Below, in pieces: positions 51,933 to 60,334 of a DNA stretch of 64,000 bases (positions within the stretch are counted from its first letter, which is position 1; each line of letters begins with the position of its first letter). The notes beneath the pieces were generated by a model. It was not told the origin of the DNA and searched no databases. It saw only the letters and a program-made list of their open reading frames with translations. Origin of the DNA: UMGS1601 sp964617585. GTDB taxonomy: Bacteria; Bacillota; Clostridia; Oscillospirales; Ruminococcaceae. The stretch is taken from positions 62,001-126,000 of the forward strand of contig CAZTXS010000001.1 of assembly GCA_964617585.1 (NCBI GenBank), in the 5' to 3' direction. Position numbers and translations under genes: made by a program.

Positions 51933-52724
51933 CTATAATTTAGTACCGCATTTTATGCAGAATAAATCTCCGTCGCTTGCCGTTTCCCCGCAGTTAGGGC
52001 ATTTTTTAGCAATAATTTCAGCTTCAACAGCCTGAATTTCTTCTTTTTTGCAGTCTGCAGATTCAGACTGTTCATCGGAATGTAAATCCCGCTCTGTTAA
52101 ATCATCATCGTCCATAATAAAAGACACGTCTTTTTCACCGCTGCGCCTCGGACGCTTCATATCAGATTTCGCAGGAAACATCGCAAACAGCGAAACAAGA
52201 ACCATAACAAGCCCGAGTATAAAAGCAGGAAAAATCGAAAACAGAGCAAGCCATCTTCCCGCCTTGAAAACATTTTCATATTCGGCATAAAATCCGCCTG
52301 CAAATCCGTAAACCAAAGGACCTGCTGCAATCGCACAAACAAGTAGCAAGCCTGCAATGCAGATAAGCGATACGCCGTAGCTCCTGAAAGCTCTGTAAAT
52401 ATACACTCTGTACATCTTATATAAAATAATCCATATAACTAGCAGAAGCAAAAGAACCGCCGCCAATACTATAACAGACGCAGCCGAGCCAAGCCAGCTT
52501 ATTGTCCGGCTTATGTCAAAGGTTTCATGAATCTTAACATTATCATCGCCGAAAGCGCCAAGAAAACGCTGCATTGCTTCAGAGCCGCTCAAAACAAATC
52601 CGAAAAAGGACGAAACCGAAAACAGAAAGCCTGTTATCATAGTCGTGATAACCAAAATTACGGCCGTCATAACACCGCTTGTCCCAAGCTTATTTTCAAG
52701 CCTGAATTTTTCTTTGCCGTTCAT
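51933..52724 (-). CDS. Membrane protein with C-terminal zinc ribbon
   Basis: 263 residues, four or five helices (first about 20-42) and a charged cytoplasmic tail (SGEKDVSFIMDDDDLTE) ending in a zinc ribbon, CPNCGETASDGDLFCIKCG. The ribbon is at the opposite end from the two other zinc-ribbon membrane proteins in the window. Function unknown. AGGGAGG before the ATG. It stands alone upstream of the opp series. Confidence 0.8.
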   Translation of the reverse strand: MNGKEKFRLENKLGTSGVMTAVILVITTMITGFLFSVSSFFGFVLSGSEAMQRFLGAFGDDNVKIHETFDISRTISWLGSAASVIVLAAVLLLLLVIWIILYKMYRVYIYRAFRSYGVSLICIAGLLLVCAIAAGPLVYGFAGGFYAEYENVFKAGRWLALFSIFPAFILGLVMVLVSLFAMFPAKSDMKRPRRSGEKDVSFIMDDDDLTERDLHSDEQSESADCKKEEIQAVEAEIIAKKCPNCGETASDGDLFCIKCGTKL

Positions 52725-52918
52725 TGTATCCTCCCTAAAATTAAATCTGAATATATTCTTGTGAAATTTATTAATTGTTTAATAATATTATATCTTTTCC
52801 TATGTGTTTTGTCAATATTGCAGCAGACTTAATTTTCCTAAAAAAATATCAAGCTTATTATGTCATTTATACATAAAAAACTTTCATCATTTTATCACAT
52901 TAATTTTCTTAATTCCCC

Positions 52919-52947
52919 TTGACAATGATAATTAACTATATTAAAAT
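52919..52947 (+). promoter_or_regulatory. Promoter for the marR-ABC operon
   Basis: TTGACA (52919-52924), 17 nt, TAAAAT (52942-52947). Confidence 0.78.
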
Positions 52948-52960
52948 ATAACCTAATTAA

Positions 52961-52979
52961 TATTTAACCAGGTTAAATA
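52961..52979. promoter_or_regulatory. Palindromic operator, probably of the MarR protein
   Basis: Perfect 19-bp palindrome TATTTAACC-A-GGTTAAATA starting 13 bases after the -10, around the expected transcription start, and 23 bases before the marR start. Placement and symmetry suit autorepression. Confidence 0.75.
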
Positions 52980-53002
52980 TATTTACAGAATGGAGAATAA
53001 TT

Positions 53003-53494
53003 ATGCAGGAATGTGATAATCAAATAAGTGAAAAGAGTCTTTTGAAATTCTTGACGATAATGAAAAAGTTTCATATCTTAGCGTTATCGCTTCATAGAAT
53101 TCAGAAAATACACCTTAACGTTTCGCACACAGACTTCAATACCATGTGCTATATTATGCAGATAGCAGAGAGAAATCCGAACGGAGTAAGCATAGGTAAT
53201 CTGGCAAAAGCGCTTAAGGTTTCTCCGCCCGCTGCGTCAAAGGCTATATCCTCTCTTGAAAAAAGAGGCTTTGTAAAAAGAATGATAAATTTAAATAACC
53301 GGAGAATCGTCACGGTAATACCAACCGAAAACGGTAAAAAAGCAATGGATGAAGACAAAATATTTTTCGAGAAAGTAGCAAGAAATGTCTATCATGTAAT
53401 AAACGAAGAAAAGCTAAACGAGATAGACTGCCTTCTGCAACAGGTATATGATGTAGTATACGACACTATAGAAAAGGAGAAGAGAAGCATATGA
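53003..53494 (+). CDS. MarR family transcriptional regulator
   Basis: 163 residues, winged helix with recognition segment NLAKALKVSPPAASKAISSLEKRGF and wing RMINLNNRRIVTVIPTENGKKAM. It probably represses its own operon at the palindrome 52961-52979 and is released by a compound that the ABC exporter removes. Its stop overlaps the exporter start by four bases (ATGA). GGAG nine bases upstream. Confidence 0.92.
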   Translation: MQECDNQISEKSLLKFLTIMKKFHILALSLHRIQKIHLNVSHTDFNTMCYIMQIAERNPNGVSIGNLAKALKVSPPAASKAISSLEKRGFVKRMINLNNRRIVTVIPTENGKKAMDEDKIFFEKVARNVYHVINEEKLNEIDCLLQQVYDVVYDTIEKEKRSI

Positions 53495-55827
53495 AAAACA
53501 TCTTAAAATACTTAAAAAGATACTGGCTGCAATGCCTTTTGGTATTTGCGCTGCTGCTGGTTCAGGCATACTGCGATTTGGCTCTGCCTGACTACACTTC
53601 AAAAATAGTCGATACGGGTATTCAAAACGGCGGTATTGCAAATATAGCTCCCGATGTTATCACTCAAAGTGATTTAAATACGCTTTCGGTATTTTTAAAG
53701 GACAGTGAAATTGACTATATCCAAAAGTTCTATAAACAGACAAACGACTTAAATAAGACGGATATTCCGTTTGAGAATATAAAAGAAAGCGAAAGCTATT
53801 ATATTCTCAATACCGAGGAAGAAAAGGATATTAAAGCCTTGAACAAAACCTTTTCAAAAGCTATGATAACAACATCGGTATTGGATAAAATGACGAAAGA
53901 ACAATTTGAAGAAATGTTCGCTCAAGCACAAAACGAAGCTCCCACTGTTTCCCTTCAGGATATGACCGATGAACAAACGCAGGCGTTTTCACAGCTTCAG
54001 GAAATGATGAGCGATGAGAATTTGTTCAACGCAGTTAAGCTGATAGATTTACAGATTAAAGCGGGTCTGATGTCCAAAGACGAGCTGATAAGTATAAGAA
54101 ACAATATGTATGACTCATACGGTGAAGATATGGCGGAATCGGTTGCCATAACATATACAAAGCAGATTTACTCAAACGCAGGGGTTAACATGGACGAATT
54201 ACAGCAGGATTATCTGTTCAGCGCCGGAGCTAAAATGCTTCTGCTTGCTTTTATAATGACGGCTGTTTCAATAATAGTAGGTATGATAGCTTCAAGAGTA
54301 TCGGCCGGTTTGGGAATGAATTTGAGAGAAAAGATGTTTAAAAAGGTGGTATCCTTCTCCCATACAGAAATGGATAAGTTCTCAACCTCTTCCCTTATAA
54401 CAAGAAGCACAAACGACGTTCAGCAGGTTCAGATAGTTGTTGTTATGTTCCTGAGAATGATAGCATATGCGCCTATTCTTGCAATCGGCGGAATATTCAA
54501 AGTTCTCTCCACCACCGTTTCAATGACATGGATCATTGCGGTTGCAGTAGCGGCGGTACTTTGCTTGGTTATTGTTCTTATGACAGTAGCGATGCCGAAG
54601 TTCAAAATCATGCAAACGCTGGTAGATAAGTTAAACCTTATCGCAAGAGAGATTCTCACGGGGCTTCCCGTTATCAGGGCGTTCAGCAGAGAGAAATATG
54701 AAGAGGACAGATTTGACAAGGCAAATACCGACCTGAAGAAAACGCAGCTTTTCACAAACAGAGTAATGACGTTTATGATGCCTGCTATGATGCTTATTAT
54801 GAACGGCGTTACCGTACTTATAATCTGGGTAGCTGCATATCACATTGACGACGGTTCGCTTCAGGTCGGACAGATGACCGCTTTCATCACGTATACTATG
54901 CAGATAATAATGTCGTTTTTGATGCTGACAATGATTTCGGTTATGCTTCCCCGTTCCATAGTTTCGGCAAACCGTATAGAAGAGGTTCTTAAAACAGAGC
55001 CTGTAATACAAGATAAAACAAACACAACCATGCAAAGGATTTCCAAAGGCGAGGTTAAATTCGACCATGTTTCCTTTAAATATCCCGACGCCGACGAATA
55101 TGTTCTTGAGGATATTGATTTCACTGCCGAACCGGGAAAGGTTACGGCTTTCATCGGAAGCACCGGAAGCGGAAAATCCACTCTTATTCACCTTATACCG
55201 AGATTTTATGATGTAACCGACGGCAGCATAACAATAGACGGAATAGACATAAGAGATATGCCGCAGCTTTCGCTCAGGGAAGAAATAGGCTTCGTTCCTC
55301 AAAAGGGAGTATTATTCTCAGGAACGATAGCTTCAAATCTGAGATTCGGAAGAGAGGAAGCTACCGATGAAGAAATTCAAAAGGCGGCTTCAATCGCTCA
55401 GGCTACCGAGTTTATAGACCTTAAGCCGGATAAATACAACAGCGAGATCGCTCAGGGCGGCGACAATGTGTCGGGAGGTCAAAAGCAAAGGCTTTCAATC
55501 GCAAGGGCTATAGCTAAAAACCCAAAGATATTTATTTTTGACGACAGCTTCTCGGCTCTTGACTTTAAAACGGACGCAGCTCTCAGAAAAGAGCTTCTCA
55601 AAAACATCTCGGACGCAACCGTTTTCATAGTTGCTCAAAGGATTTCAACTATCCTTAACGCCGATCAGATTATCGTTCTCGACGACGGTAAAATAGTCGG
55701 AAAGGGAACGCACAGCGAGCTTCTGGATTCCTGCGAAGTTTATAAACAGATAGCTCTTTCACAGCTTTCGCAAAGCGAGCTTAATAAAAACAAAAATGCA
55801 GGTTCCGGCAGAAGGGAGGAGAAATAA
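53491..55827 (+). CDS. ABC exporter half-transporter, degenerate ATPase site
   Basis: 778 residues: membrane domain plus nucleotide-binding domain, BmrC-like. Between the first two helices lies an extracellular insert of about 190 residues (about 40-235), Gln/Glu/Thr-rich and helical. Walker A GSTGSGKST, signature NVSGGQKQRLSIARA, but Walker B reads IFIFDDSFSALD: Asp replaces the catalytic Glu, as in the non-consensus site of heterodimeric exporters. The partner follows after one base. Drug or peptide export is inferred from the MarR control. Confidence 0.92.
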   Translation: MKNILKYLKRYWLQCLLVFALLLVQAYCDLALPDYTSKIVDTGIQNGGIANIAPDVITQSDLNTLSVFLKDSEIDYIQKFYKQTNDLNKTDIPFENIKESESYYILNTEEEKDIKALNKTFSKAMITTSVLDKMTKEQFEEMFAQAQNEAPTVSLQDMTDEQTQAFSQLQEMMSDENLFNAVKLIDLQIKAGLMSKDELISIRNNMYDSYGEDMAESVAITYTKQIYSNAGVNMDELQQDYLFSAGAKMLLLAFIMTAVSIIVGMIASRVSAGLGMNLREKMFKKVVSFSHTEMDKFSTSSLITRSTNDVQQVQIVVVMFLRMIAYAPILAIGGIFKVLSTTVSMTWIIAVAVAAVLCLVIVLMTVAMPKFKIMQTLVDKLNLIAREILTGLPVIRAFSREKYEEDRFDKANTDLKKTQLFTNRVMTFMMPAMMLIMNGVTVLIIWVAAYHIDDGSLQVGQMTAFITYTMQIIMSFLMLTMISVMLPRSIVSANRIEEVLKTEPVIQDKTNTTMQRISKGEVKFDHVSFKYPDADEYVLEDIDFTAEPGKVTAFIGSTGSGKSTLIHLIPRFYDVTDGSITIDGIDIRDMPQLSLREEIGFVPQKGVLFSGTIASNLRFGREEATDEEIQKAASIAQATEFIDLKPDKYNSEIAQGGDNVSGGQKQRLSIARAIAKNPKIFIFDDSFSALDFKTDAALRKELLKNISDATVFIVAQRISTILNADQIIVLDDGKIVGKGTHSELLDSCEVYKQIALSQLSQSELNKNKNAGSGRREEK

Positions 55828-55828
55828 T

Positions 55829-57667
55829 ATGGCTGAAAGAAAAACGCCTATGAGAAGAGGACCTCACGGAGGAGGAATGTCCGCAGAAAAGGCAAAGGAT
55901 TTCAAGGGTTCAATAAGAAAGCTTCTCGGATATATAGGAAAATTCAAAATCGCAATGATTTTTGTAATTGTATTCGCTATCGGAGGAACGGTTTTTAATA
56001 TTGTCGGTCCTAAAATAAGCGGTAAAGCGACTACAAAGCTTTTTAACGGTCTTGTTTCAAAAATTCAAGGCACGGGCGGAATTGACTTTGACGCCATAAA
56101 ACGACTTCTTCTGATACTTTTGGGACTGTATTGCCTGTCGGCAGTATTCTCATTCATACAAGGATGGATAATGACAGGAATTTCGCAGAAGATTTCCTAC
56201 ACCATGAGAAAAGAGATTTCTCAGAAGCTTAACCGGCTTCCTATGAGCTATTTTGACAAAACAACTCACGGCGAGGTTCTCTCACGTATCACAAACGACG
56301 TTGATACCCTTTCTATGAACTTAAACCAGGCGGCTACTCAGCTCATTACTTCTGTTACCACGCTTATCGGAATCCTTATAATGATGCTCTCCATAAGCGG
56401 AATTATGACCCTTATCACTCTTGCTATGCTTCCTATATCTGTTGTGCTTATTCTTATAGTAGTTAAGAAATCGCAAAAATATTTCAAGGCTCAGCAGGAA
56501 TATTTAGGTCATATAAACGGTCAGGTTGAAGAGGTTTACGGCGGCCACACGGTCATAAAAGCGTTTAACCGTGAAAAAGCCGTTGTAAGCGAATTCAAGA
56601 AAACAAACGAAACTCTTTACAAGGCCGGATGGAAGTCGCAGTTTCTTTCGGGAATGATGCAGCCTATTATGCAGTTTGTCGGAAATTTAGGTTACGTTGC
56701 GGTTTCTGTAAGCGGAGCTTACTTAGCGGTAAAGGGCAGCATAGAGGTCGGAGATATTCAGTCGTTTATTCAATATGTAAGGCAGTTTACACAGCCTATT
56801 CAGCAGGTTGCACAGGTTTCAAATATGCTTCAGTCAACCGCTGCCGCTGCCGAAAGGGTATTCGAGTTTTTAGAAGAGCCTGAAGAAGAACAGTTCACAA
56901 AAAATCACGCTCCTGTTCACGCTTCGGAGCTTAAGGGCAATATTGAATTCGATCACGTCTCCTTTGGATACACACCTGATAAAATTATAATCAACGACTT
57001 CTCGGCTAAAATAAAGGAAGGTCAGAAAATCGCTATTGTCGGTCCTACGGGAGCCGGAAAGACCACTATGGTTAAGCTGATTATGAGATTCTACGACATA
57101 AATTCCGGCAGCATTAAAATAGACGGTCACAATGTCTGCGACTTTGACAGAAGCGAGCTTCGTGAAGCGTTCGGAATGGTTCTTCAGGACACATGGCTGT
57201 TCAAGGGTACGGTTATGGAAAACATCCGTTACGGACGTCTTGACGCTACCGATGAAGAGGTTATTGAAGCGGCTAAGGCGGCTCATGTTCACCACTTTAT
57301 ACAAACGCTTCCTAACGGCTATGATATGGAGCTTAACGAGGAAGCCTCAAACGTATCGGGCGGACAAAAACAGCTTCTCACCATAGCAAGGGCGATTCTG
57401 GCGGACAACAAAATTCTTATCCTGGATGAAGCTACCTCCTCGGTAGACACCAGAACAGAGGTCAGAATCCAAAAAGCTATGGATAACCTGATGAAGGGCA
57501 GAACAAGCTTTATTATCGCCCATAGACTCTCGACCATTAAGGACGCAGATTTAATACTTGTTATGAAAGACGGCGACATTGTAGAACAAGGCAATCATGA
57601 AGAGCTTTTAACCAAAAACGGTCTTTATGCCGAGCTTTACAATTCGCAGTTTGATTCAGCCGGCTAG
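55829..57667 (+). CDS. ABC exporter half-transporter, catalytic partner
   Basis: 612 residues, BmrD-like. A Gly/Arg-rich N-terminus, six helices, then an ATPase domain with Walker A GPTGAGKTT, signature NVSGGQKQLLTIARA, and a complete Walker B with catalytic Glu, ILILDEATSSVD. It forms a heterodimer with the preceding protein. The ATG follows GGAGGAGAAATAAT; an upstream in-frame ATG inside the previous gene is not used. Confidence 0.93.
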   Translation: MAERKTPMRRGPHGGGMSAEKAKDFKGSIRKLLGYIGKFKIAMIFVIVFAIGGTVFNIVGPKISGKATTKLFNGLVSKIQGTGGIDFDAIKRLLLILLGLYCLSAVFSFIQGWIMTGISQKISYTMRKEISQKLNRLPMSYFDKTTHGEVLSRITNDVDTLSMNLNQAATQLITSVTTLIGILIMMLSISGIMTLITLAMLPISVVLILIVVKKSQKYFKAQQEYLGHINGQVEEVYGGHTVIKAFNREKAVVSEFKKTNETLYKAGWKSQFLSGMMQPIMQFVGNLGYVAVSVSGAYLAVKGSIEVGDIQSFIQYVRQFTQPIQQVAQVSNMLQSTAAAAERVFEFLEEPEEEQFTKNHAPVHASELKGNIEFDHVSFGYTPDKIIINDFSAKIKEGQKIAIVGPTGAGKTTMVKLIMRFYDINSGSIKIDGHNVCDFDRSELREAFGMVLQDTWLFKGTVMENIRYGRLDATDEEVIEAAKAAHVHHFIQTLPNGYDMELNEEASNVSGGQKQLLTIARAILADNKILILDEATSSVDTRTEVRIQKAMDNLMKGRTSFIIAHRLSTIKDADLILVMKDGDIVEQGNHEELLTKNGLYAELYNSQFDSAG

Positions 57668-57752
57668 AAAACTCAGCGATTTGCCTGACGCTTGCCTAAT
57701 ATGTTTTATTTGCAAGCCTGACAAAGGCTGAAAAAGCGTATCTTTTCACTGC

Positions 57753-57781
57753 TTGTAATTGACATATTAATATGTTATAAT
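57753..57781 (+). promoter_or_regulatory. Promoter for the flippase-like gene
   Basis: TTGTAA (57753-57758), 17 nt, TATAAT (57776-57781). A second hexamer, TTGACA (57759-57764), abuts the -35. A GCTTGC/GCAAGC stem (about 57690-57715) after the exporter gene has no T-run. Confidence 0.6.
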
Positions 57782-57811
57782 GATACAAAATCTCAGGGAA
57801 AGGGTAGGCAG

Positions 57812-59266
57812 ATGTCTGAAGAAAACAAGATTTCAAGCAGTTATAAAAAGCTGTTTTCAAACACGATAATATTTGCGGTCGGGCAGTTCAGTTCAAAAAT
57901 ACTGGTATTGCTGTTAGTTCCGATTTACACATATGCAATGTCAGACGCTGAGTTCGGCATAACCGATGTAATAATTCAGCTGGCAAACTGGCTTGTTCCC
58001 GTTGTTTCACTGACTGTATCCGAATCTATAACCCGATACGGACTTGACAGGGATTACGATAAGGCGAGCGTATTCACCATAGGAAATATAACAAATATCG
58101 GCGGTTTAATTATACTCGGCATAGTTATTCCCTTTGTCAGCGGAACTGATTTTGTGCACAGATTTATTGATAATTACTCTCTGCTGCTTTTTATTTACGT
58201 TGCGACATCAAGCCTGAAGCTCCTGTACTCTTATTTTGTCAGAGCGCTTGAAATGGTTAAGCTTTATGCGTTTTGCAGTATCTTTACAACCTTCAGCACA
58301 CTGATACTTACAATACTCTTTTTACTGGTTTTGAAAATAGGGGTTGCGGGTTATCTTCTGGCAATAATAATCTCTGATTTGGCGTCGATTGTATTGCTTA
58401 TCCGAGCGGCAAAGCTGTGGAGGTTTATTAAATTTAAAAATCTCGACAAAAGCCTTGTGAAACAGATGCTTAAATACTGTATTCCGCTCATACCGGCTCA
58501 GCTTTTATGGCTTATAACCAACTCATCAGACTCATTTCTAACCACCTACTATTTAGGCAAGGGTAAAAACGGAATACTTTCAGCCTCATATAAAATTCCG
58601 AACATAGTGTCTACAATATACATGATTTTCGGAATGGCTTGGAATATGTCTGCAATAACCGAAAAAGATTCGGGCGAACAGGAACGCTTCTACACAAATG
58701 TCTTTGATTCAAATCAATCGGTGCTTTATATAGTTTCGGCGTTTATACTGCTGCTTGTTACTCCCGTAACAAACGTATGGATAGGTCCCGCTTTCAGAGA
58801 ATCGGTTAAATACGCTCCCATTCTTATATTTGCGACAGTTTTCACTTGCTACGTTACTTTTTTCGGAACTATATATGCAGTCGCACAGAAATCCGTTCGT
58901 TCTCTTGTAACAAGCCTTATAGCAGGAGTTATAAACGTACTCATAAACGTGATATTAATTCCGGTCATAGGGTTATACGCTGCGGCTCTGTCAACATTAG
59001 CAGCATATCTGACCGTGTTTATAATAAGAGCCGCCGACACTCAAAAATATCAGAAATTCGACTTGAAAATAAAAAAGATAATGATAAACTGTATATTACT
59101 GATACTGATGACGTGCGCTAATTATATAAGCGAAGCGTTTATTAAATATCCTGCGTTAATAATACTTTTCCTATCGGTTTATCTGCTCAATTACAGATGT
59201 CTTTTCAGAGTGGCAAAAACCGTATTACCGCAAAAAATCTTAAGGTTTTTACCTTTTATAAAATAA
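57812..59266 (+). CDS. Polysaccharide flippase-like membrane protein (Wzx/MOP superfamily)
   Basis: 484 residues with about 14 helices, resembling the oligosaccharide flippase (polysaccharide_synt) families. The N-terminus SSYKKLFSNTIIFAVGQFSSK, with YTYAMSDAEFGITD after the first helix, is typical. Predicted to flip lipid-linked saccharides. No glycosyltransferase cluster surrounds it, so its substrate is unknown. GGGAAAGGG 12 bases upstream of the ATG. Confidence 0.88.
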   Translation: MSEENKISSSYKKLFSNTIIFAVGQFSSKILVLLLVPIYTYAMSDAEFGITDVIIQLANWLVPVVSLTVSESITRYGLDRDYDKASVFTIGNITNIGGLIILGIVIPFVSGTDFVHRFIDNYSLLLFIYVATSSLKLLYSYFVRALEMVKLYAFCSIFTTFSTLILTILFLLVLKIGVAGYLLAIIISDLASIVLLIRAAKLWRFIKFKNLDKSLVKQMLKYCIPLIPAQLLWLITNSSDSFLTTYYLGKGKNGILSASYKIPNIVSTIYMIFGMAWNMSAITEKDSGEQERFYTNVFDSNQSVLYIVSAFILLLVTPVTNVWIGPAFRESVKYAPILIFATVFTCYVTFFGTIYAVAQKSVRSLVTSLIAGVINVLINVILIPVIGLYAAALSTLAAYLTVFIIRAADTQKYQKFDLKIKKIMINCILLILMTCANYISEAFIKYPALIILFLSVYLLNYRCLFRVAKTVLPQKILRFLPFIK

Positions 59267-59284
59267 ATTTGGAGGATTGACAAA

Positions 59285-59536
59285 ATGGCAGAGCTTAAAT
59301 TTGAAATCACTAAAGAGCTGGGGGTCCTTTCAACAAATGCGAAGGGTTGGACAAAAGAGCTTAACATGGTATCCTGGAATGAAAGAGAACCAAAGTACGA
59401 CCTCAGAGAATGGAATCCCGATCACTCAAGAATGGGAAAAGGAATAACCCTCACCGAAGATGAAATAAACTCGCTCAGAGCTATATTAAACGGCGAAGAG
59501 CTTGACGATGATATTGACGAGGATATGATTCTTTAA
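59285..59536 (+). CDS. YdbC-like PC4-family ssDNA-binding protein
   Basis: 83 residues. The FEITKELGVLSTNAKGWTKEL core and DLREWNPDHSRMGKGITL match YdbC, a bacterial relative of the transcription coactivator PC4, which binds single-stranded DNA as a dimer. The acidic tail (DDDIDEDM) is common. TTGGAGG nine bases upstream; it lies 18 bases after the flippase gene. Confidence 0.88.
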   Translation: MAELKFEITKELGVLSTNAKGWTKELNMVSWNEREPKYDLREWNPDHSRMGKGITLTEDEINSLRAILNGEELDDDIDEDMIL

Positions 59537-59548
59537 AATATTCCTTAA

Positions 59549-59590
59549 AAAAATCCTGTATCGCTTATGCTGATACCCTAAACGGAGAAA
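59549..59590 (+). repeat. Short repeat type B, copy 2
   Basis: Shares AAAAATCCTGTATC and AACGGAGAAA with 18911-18951; the inner part differs but keeps TATC/GATA. Like copy 1 it lies just after a stop codon. Confidence 0.6.
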
Positions 59591-59615
59591 TAAACAAATC
59601 GAATAGGATACAAAA

Positions 59616-59657
59616 ACAACCAATGAGTAGCTCAACTAATACCCATTGGCTGTTTTT
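59616..59657 (+). terminator. Rho-independent terminator
   Basis: ACAACCAATGAGTA/TACCCATTGGCTGT stem followed by TTTTT. Ends the flippase-YdbC transcript. Confidence 0.8.
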
Positions 59658-59841
59658 ATATTGATTGGGAATAATAATCAAACAGCAAAGGACTTGGATT
59701 AACCTCAGCCTTCTCCGTTCCGCTATGCTCCGCTCCAAAGCCGTTCAAAAACATTATACCGACTTTTGTATTTATTTTTTTCTAAAATGGGTCACATCTA
59801 TTTACAACGCAGAAAAATCTGAAGTTTATTATGCAAGTCCC

Positions 59842-59870
59842 TTGACAAATATTTTCTTGTATGATATTAT
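59842..59870 (+). promoter_or_regulatory. tRNA-Gln promoter
   Basis: TTGACA (59842-59847), 17 nt, TATTAT (59865-59870), about 35 bases before the tRNA. The stretch 59660-59841 holds nothing recognisable. Confidence 0.85.
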
Positions 59871-59904
59871 TTAAAAGTTGATTTTATGGTTAAATTTTAT
59901 TTTC

Positions 59905-59980
59905 TGGGATATAGCCAAGCGGTAAGGCAGCGGACTTTGACTCCGTCATTCCGGTGGTTCGAATCCACCTATCCCAACCA
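59905..59980 (+). tRNA. tRNA-Gln (anticodon TTG)
   Basis: Acceptor TGGGATA/TATCCCA, anticodon loop CTTTGAC closed by GCGGA/TCCGT, T-arm GTTCGAATC. CCA is encoded (59978-59980). Confidence 0.96.
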
Positions 59981-59987
59981 AAAAGCA

Positions 59988-60023
59988 ACAGAACCCCGAA
60001 AAAAATAGGGATTCTGTTTTTTT
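59988..60023 (+). terminator. tRNA-Gln terminator
   Basis: CAGAACCCC/GGGATTCTG stem followed by TTTTTTT. Confidence 0.85.
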
Positions 60024-60055
60024 ATATACACGATTTTTACACGATTAAAGCTTAA

Positions 60056-60241
60056 TTGACGCTATATCGAGCGAACAAATTAATTAGCTTAATTATGTAT
60101 ATGATAGCACAAGACGGCGAGCCGTCGGTGTTTCTCTGCCTAATTAAAATTTTTTTAATGTTCGCCATTTGATAAACGGCAGTCAAAATCAGCAAAAAAT
60201 TCAGAGGTAAGAAGTAAAAAACTTCTTGCCTCTTTTTCTTT
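60056..60241 (+). ncRNA. Candidate rod-shaped structured RNA with terminator
   Basis: Successive nested pairings: TTGAC (60056-60060)/GTCAA (60182-60186), TATC/GATA, GCGAACA (60071-60077)/TGTTCGC (60159-60165), TTAATTAG (60080-60087)/CTAATTAA (60140-60147), and an inner GACGGC/GCCGTC (60113-60126). A strong terminator follows (AGAGGTAAGAAGT/ACTTCTTGCCTCT, 60203-60233, then TTTTTCTTT). The shape recalls 6S-like rods, but I find no family match and no strong promoter. A decayed palindromic element is the alternative. Confidence 0.4.
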
Positions 60242-60279
60242 GTCTATTATAGAAGTTGTTCAAAAAATGCACGAGTGTT

Positions 60280-60304
60280 TTCAATAAGGGCTTGCCCGTC
60301 ATTA
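60280..60304 (-). repeat. Dispersed repeat, copy 16 (3'-end fragment)
   Basis: TTCAATAAGGGCTTGCCCGT, then CATT: the last 25 bases of the element in minus orientation, just after the lipid-kinase gene end. Confidence 0.9.
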
Positions 60305-60334
60305 TATGTTCTGCAGTCGAGAATTAATTCTAAA

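Noticed and set aside
60025..60055. ACACGATTTTTACACGATT next to tRNA-Gln as a phage or island attachment site.
   Set aside because: The tRNA 3' end is not repeated within the window and no integrase is present.
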